A stretch of 9,798 nucleotides of DNA from DASYPQ01 sp041488095 (GTDB lineage: Bacteria > Planctomycetota > UBA1135 > GCA-002686595), in the NCBI GenBank assembly GCA_041488095.1, contig JBGPOP010000070.1, forward strand, positions 1 to 9,798. The letters are read 5' to 3'. The translations under genes and the position numbers were made by a program. Positions 6,389 through 9,798 of the stretch are shown here, piece by piece (positions within the stretch are counted from its first letter, which is position 1; each line of letters opens with the position of its first letter). The notes below the pieces were generated by a model. It was not told where the DNA came from, did no database searches, and saw only the letters and a list, made by a program, of their open reading frames with translations.

Positions 6389-7042
6389 ATGCAGCACTTC
6401 ATCCCTCTGCTCATCTCGGCCTCATTCCTCTTGGGCCTTTCCCCGCGCGCTCCGATCCAGGACGAACAGGAACCCCGACCCGCCCTGCCCAAGTCCGCGC
6501 GCCTCGCGAACAAGAAGCTGATGGCGCAGATGCAGGGCGCCTGGCGCCTCGTCGACATGAAGCTCGTCGATGAGGACGCAGCGGGCTTCGGAGATCTGCG
6601 CGTCGATCACATCGGGTACTGCCTGATCAGCGGAAGCTATCTCTCGCTCGAAATCCACCTGCGACTGGTCGGCCGCGAACACCAAGAGCAGGGCCGGAGC
6701 TTCGTCTCCGGCCTGCACCGTTTCGAGCTCGAAGAGGGCGCGCAGATGGAGACCTCCACAATCATCGCGACGAGCCCGGATCCGGACGGTGTGCCCGAGT
6801 TCGAGCCCTCCGGCACGAAGCGCCGGTACAAGATCGACTTGGCAGGAGAGACGATGACCCTCACGCGGGATGACGGACATGGGCTGATCTTCGAGCGCAT
6901 GTTCGACGACCGGTCACGTTTCGACATGTTCGGACGGCCTTCGCGCGAGAAGGCCTCCGATTCGGGCGATGAGGATCGCGACAGCGGGAAGAAGGACGGC
7001 GAGAAGGATGACGAGAAGGAGAAGAAAGGCGGGGGCGGATAG
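6389..7042 (+). CDS. secreted protein of unknown function, possible lipocalin-like domain
   Basis: The function is not recognised. The 217-residue product starts with a short hydrophobic segment (residues 2-18, HFIPLLISASFLLGLSP) that looks like a signal peptide. Residues 45-175 form a beta-rich domain that opens with MAQMQGAWRLVDMKLVD and contains alternating hydrophobic strands (YLSLEIHLRLVG, TMTLTRD, GLIFERMF). The 'L-x-G-x-W-R/K-L-V' opening recalls small lipocalin-like domains, including repeats abundant in Planctomycetota; this is pattern resemblance only. The C-terminal 30 residues are a low-complexity tail of Asp, Glu, Lys and Ser ending in four Gly. One cysteine (Cys78) is not in a lipobox. 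No Shine-Dalgarno sequence lies close to ATG 6389; AAGGAA is about 23 nt upstream. The gene is divergent from the dsbD-like gene and ends before a strong hairpin, so it is probably a single-gene unit. Confidence 0.75.
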   Translation: MQHFIPLLISASFLLGLSPRAPIQDEQEPRPALPKSARLANKKLMAQMQGAWRLVDMKLVDEDAAGFGDLRVDHIGYCLISGSYLSLEIHLRLVGREHQEQGRSFVSGLHRFELEEGAQMETSTIIATSPDPDGVPEFEPSGTKRRYKIDLAGETMTLTRDDGHGLIFERMFDDRSRFDMFGRPSREKASDSGDEDRDSGKKDGEKDDEKEKKGGGG

Positions 7043-7062
7043 CCCCTGTCCAGGAATAACGC

Positions 7063-7090
7063 GGAGGGCGGCCCATCGCGGCCGCCCTCC
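7063..7090. terminator. strong hairpin between convergent genes, probable bidirectional terminator
   Basis: GGAGGGCGGCC (7063-7073) and GGCCGCCCTCC (7080-7090) form a perfect 11-bp stem with a 6-nt loop. It lies 20 bases after the stop of the gene at 6389-7042 and 27 bases after the nrdJ stop on the other strand, so it can serve both. No T-tract follows on either strand, so it is not a textbook intrinsic terminator; the very stable stem and placement support the call. Confidence 0.72.
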
Positions 7091-7117
7091 ATGGTCTTCA
7101 GGCGATCGCGTCGGCGC

Positions 7118-9691
7118 TCAGCACTGGCTGAACCCGCAGGCGTGGCACTTCACGCAGCCCTCCTCGAAGGAGAGCGCCGAGGTGCACGCCGGGCATTTCA
7201 GCTTGTACTGCGAAACGTTCCGCGGCTGCGACGACCTGACCCCCGCGCCGGGCGCCGGCGGTCGCTGGACGAAATCAGTTTTGGCGAGATCCGGTTCGGC
7301 GCCACCGAGCAGGAGGGTGTGGAGTCCGACCTTCTCCTTGGCGTCCATATAGCGCTGCAGCGCGGTCGCGAGCCCGTCGGCGAGCGACATGATGCGTCCG
7401 TCCTTGGTGGGCACGGACAGGCTCGACCCGATCCCCTCGAGCTGCTTGATCGCCATCTTCAGGCTGCCATTCGAGCGCAGCCACAACGAGAGGATGCGAC
7501 AGATCGCCTCCAGGTCCGAGTTGGCGACGTCGCCGCCCTTGCCGAGCTGGGCGAACACCTCGCGCTCGCGCCCCGAGATCGGGTCGACCGAGACTTTCAC
7601 GTGCATGTTGCCGAACGGCGTCATCTGACGGATGCGCAGGCAGCTCATGATCTCAGGCAGCTTGATCGGGTTGAGCTCCTCCTCGCCATCCTCGCCCCTC
7701 TTCGTCCGAAGGCCCTTGAGCGAGTCCCCGTAGGCCGGCCGGCCGGTCGCCTTCTCCAAGGGTTGGGTGGACGGCACAAGCATCTCGGAGTCCTTGTTCG
7801 AGTTCTTGAGCGCCATCGGCTGCAGGTCGCGGCACCCGTCGCGGTAGACGGTGACTCCCTTGACGTCTTCGTCGATGGCCAGCTCGAAGATCTGGCGCAC
7901 GTCGTCGACCGTCGCCTCGCCGGGGAAGTTGATCGTCTTGCTGATCGAAGAGTCGCAGTGTCGCTGGAAGGCCGACTGCATCTTCATGTGCCAGTAGGGC
8001 GTGATGTCGTGCGCCGTGACGAACACGCGCTTGACGTCCTCGGGAACCTCAGCGCGGTGCTGCAGGGTGCCGGCCTCGACGATGCTGTCGACCAGCTCGT
8101 CCGAGTAGAAGCTGCGCTCCTTGGCGAGCTGCTCGAAGACGTAGTTGACCTCGCGCATGATCGTCGGACGACCGCGGTTGTCCTTCATCACCTGGCGGAT
8201 GAACGCCAGGCTGAACATCGGCTCGATGCCTCCCGAGCAGTTGGCGATGATCGAGATCGTTCCCGTCGGCGCGACCGTCGTCGTGTAGGAGTTGCGCATG
8301 CGCCGGCCCTGCTTCTCCCAGTCCGAGCCCTCCCAGGCCGGGAACACGCCGCGTTCCTCGGCCAACAGCTCGGAGGCGAGGTGGGACTCGTCGTCGAGGA
8401 CCTGCATGACGCGCTCGCCCCAGGCGCAGCCCTCCTGCGAGTTGTACGGGATGCCGAGCTTGTAGAGCGCGTCGGCGAACCCCATCACCCCCAGGCCGAT
8501 CCGGCGCGTGGTCTTCGACATGTTGTCGATCTGCGGCAGGGGGTACTTGTTTGCCTCGATGACGTTGTCGAGGAAGCGCGTGGTCGTGTGGATGATCGTC
8601 TTGTACTCGTCCCAATCGAGGCGCGCGTTGCGTCCCTCGCCCTTGACGAGCGCGCCCAGGTTGATCGAACCCAGATTGCACGAGTCGAAGGGATGCAGGG
8701 GCTGCTCGCCGCAGGGGTTCGTGGCCTCGATGAGCCCGACGTTCTTGATCGGGTTGCGCTCGTTGATGCGGTCGATGAAGACGACACCCGGCTCGCCCGT
8801 GCGCCATGCGTGTTCGACGACCAGGTCCCAGATTTCCCCCACCGTCCAGAACGCGCCGGTCTCCTTGCCGTCCGCTTCGCGCCTCTTGAGCGGGGCCCAC
8901 TGCTTGGTGCGCGGATTCTGCACCTGGTGGATCGTGTCGGGCTTGGTGCGCAGCTCGTGAATGAAGCGATTCGTCACCGTCACCGAGATGTTGTAGTTGG
9001 TCAACATCCCGAGGTTGTCCTTGATGGTGATGAACGGGACAATGTCGGGATGGTCGACGCGCAGGATGCCCATGTTGGCTCCGCGCCGGAACGCTCCCTG
9101 CTGGATCGCGTCGGTGGCCTTGGAGAAGACCTGGATGAAGGATAGCGGTCCCTCGGTCGTGCCTCCGGAGCTGCGCACGATGTCGCCCTGCGGGCGCAGG
9201 CGCGAGAAGCTGAAACCGGTGCCGCCGCCCGCCTTCTGGATGAGCGCGGTTGCCTTGATCGAGTCGAAGATCCCCTCGATGGAATCCTCGACCGGCAGGA
9301 CGAAGCAGGCCGACAGCATCCCCATTTCGCGGCCGGCGTTCATCAGGGTCGGGCTGTTGGGCATGAACTGCCGTCGCGCCATCAGGAGATAGAACTCGCG
9401 CGCCACCGCCAGCGCACGCTCCGCGGTTCCGCCCGGGAAGTCGATCTCGGGCTTGGCGATGCTCGACGCCACTCGCCAGAGGAGTTCCCTGGTCGTTTCG
9501 CAGACCTTCCCCGTGTTCGGATCCTTCTTGAGGTAGCGCCGCTCGAGGACCGTGACCGCGTTCCCGGTCAGATCCGGATCGGGAAGATCCTGGGGCGGCG
9601 CGATGGCCTCGAGCTCAGCGAGGGCGTCCACGGAAGTGCGTGCTTCGGCTGGATGGGTGGTTCTCAGGAGAGAAGACGCGGTGGGGTTCAA
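7118..9691 (-). CDS. nrdJ: adenosylcobalamin-dependent (class II) ribonucleotide reductase
   Basis: Reduces ribonucleotides to deoxyribonucleotides using a thiyl radical made with coenzyme B12; oxygen is neither required nor harmful. The 857-residue protein carries the radical-site motif NPCGE (Asn325, Cys327, Glu329), the redox pair Cys129 (LSACFVLP) and Cys338 (DSCNLGSINL), and the conserved VAPTGTISIIANCSGGIEP. The C-terminus is a cysteine-rich tail (Cys833, 836, 846, 849, 852, 857) that typifies this enzyme and contains the thiols that re-reduce the active site. No intein or ATP cone is seen. The predicted start is TTG at 9691: no ATG or GTG lies between it and the in-frame stop at 9757-9755. 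GTG at codon 21 (9631) is an alternative, and neither has a Shine-Dalgarno sequence. The 107 bases upstream show no NrdR box or cobalamin riboswitch core, only GC-rich CGGCCGGCCG repeats near 9773. Confidence 0.96.
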   Translation of the reverse strand: MNPTASSLLRTTHPAEARTSVDALAELEAIAPPQDLPDPDLTGNAVTVLERRYLKKDPNTGKVCETTRELLWRVASSIAKPEIDFPGGTAERALAVAREFYLLMARRQFMPNSPTLMNAGREMGMLSACFVLPVEDSIEGIFDSIKATALIQKAGGGTGFSFSRLRPQGDIVRSSGGTTEGPLSFIQVFSKATDAIQQGAFRRGANMGILRVDHPDIVPFITIKDNLGMLTNYNISVTVTNRFIHELRTKPDTIHQVQNPRTKQWAPLKRREADGKETGAFWTVGEIWDLVVEHAWRTGEPGVVFIDRINERNPIKNVGLIEATNPCGEQPLHPFDSCNLGSINLGALVKGEGRNARLDWDEYKTIIHTTTRFLDNVIEANKYPLPQIDNMSKTTRRIGLGVMGFADALYKLGIPYNSQEGCAWGERVMQVLDDESHLASELLAEERGVFPAWEGSDWEKQGRRMRNSYTTTVAPTGTISIIANCSGGIEPMFSLAFIRQVMKDNRGRPTIMREVNYVFEQLAKERSFYSDELVDSIVEAGTLQHRAEVPEDVKRVFVTAHDITPYWHMKMQSAFQRHCDSSISKTINFPGEATVDDVRQIFELAIDEDVKGVTVYRDGCRDLQPMALKNSNKDSEMLVPSTQPLEKATGRPAYGDSLKGLRTKRGEDGEEELNPIKLPEIMSCLRIRQMTPFGNMHVKVSVDPISGREREVFAQLGKGGDVANSDLEAICRILSLWLRSNGSLKMAIKQLEGIGSSLSVPTKDGRIMSLADGLATALQRYMDAKEKVGLHTLLLGGAEPDLAKTDFVQRPPAPGAGVRSSQPRNVSQYKLKCPACTSALSFEEGCVKCHACGFSQC

Positions 9692-9798
9692 GGTCGTTGT
9701 CCGTAGAAGAAGGGGTGCAGGGGAATTTCTTAGGTTGGCGGGGTCGGCCCTTCCTCAGGAGAACGGCCGGCCGGCGAGCGGGCGAAGGCTTTCTAAGC

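Noticed and set aside
7091..9145. Long open frame (684 codons) on the plus strand
   Set aside because: It is antisense to nrdJ, whose motifs are unmistakable. The translation is Arg/Asp/Val-rich with no recognisable domain, as expected of a shadow frame in GC-rich DNA.
9692..9798. Cobalamin riboswitch or NrdR box ahead of nrdJ
   Set aside because: Either would be plausible for a B12-dependent reductase, but no B12-box-like core or NrdR-type AT-rich repeat is seen in the 107 bases available. One could lie beyond the window.
1..9798. CRISPR arrays, tRNA or rRNA genes, insertion sequences, phage genes
   Set aside because: No regularly spaced repeats, tRNA-like segments, transposase motifs or terminal repeats were seen. 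The region looks like ordinary core chromosome apart from the Sec codon.

Overview
The window is GC-rich bacterial chromosome with six genes, one of them cut by the left edge, and short gaps. The gene set is FeoA/FeoB iron transport, a DsbD-type membrane thiol reductase, a c-type cytochrome with two heme motifs, ribose-5-phosphate isomerase and a B12-dependent ribonucleotide reductase. It suggests a free-living Gram-negative bacterium with a periplasm. The small secreted protein with a 'QGAWRLVD' start and the heme protein resemble proteins common in Planctomycetota, but this placement is a guess from style. Shine-Dalgarno sequences are weak or absent before most genes.

Layout. Positions 1-1079 (+): 3' end of a c-type cytochrome of the cytochrome-c-peroxidase type. 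Positions 1061-1759 (-): rpiA, overlapping it tail to tail by 19 bases. Positions 1760-1935: a divergent control region with a palindrome, an extended -10 promoter and a good Fur-type operator. Positions 1936-4406 (+): feoA-feoB, an iron(II) import operon. Positions 4413-6284 (-): a dsbD-like gene, convergent with feoB. Positions 6389-7042 (+): a secreted protein of unknown function. Positions 7063-7090: a strong hairpin between convergent genes. Positions 7118-9691 (-): nrdJ.

The main discovery is in the dsbD-like gene. Its frame is interrupted by one TGA (4683-4685, minus strand), exactly where the first cysteine of the C-terminal thioredoxin CxxC motif should be (FTGFT-TGA-VNCRMMEE). The frame then continues for 89 codons through the rest of the thioredoxin domain. 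A perfect 6-bp stem with a 5-nt loop beginning with G lies 23 nt after the TGA, as expected of a bacterial SECIS element. I read this as one 623-residue selenoprotein with Sec534 in a U-V-N-C redox centre. A gene finder would probably split it into two broken genes.

Together the genes concern iron and thiol/electron chemistry: Fur-controlled Fe(II) uptake, transfer of reducing power across the inner membrane, a periplasmic heme protein, and a radical enzyme using adenosylcobalamin. The adjacency of feoAB and dsbD is suggestive only; they are on opposite strands and are not one operon.
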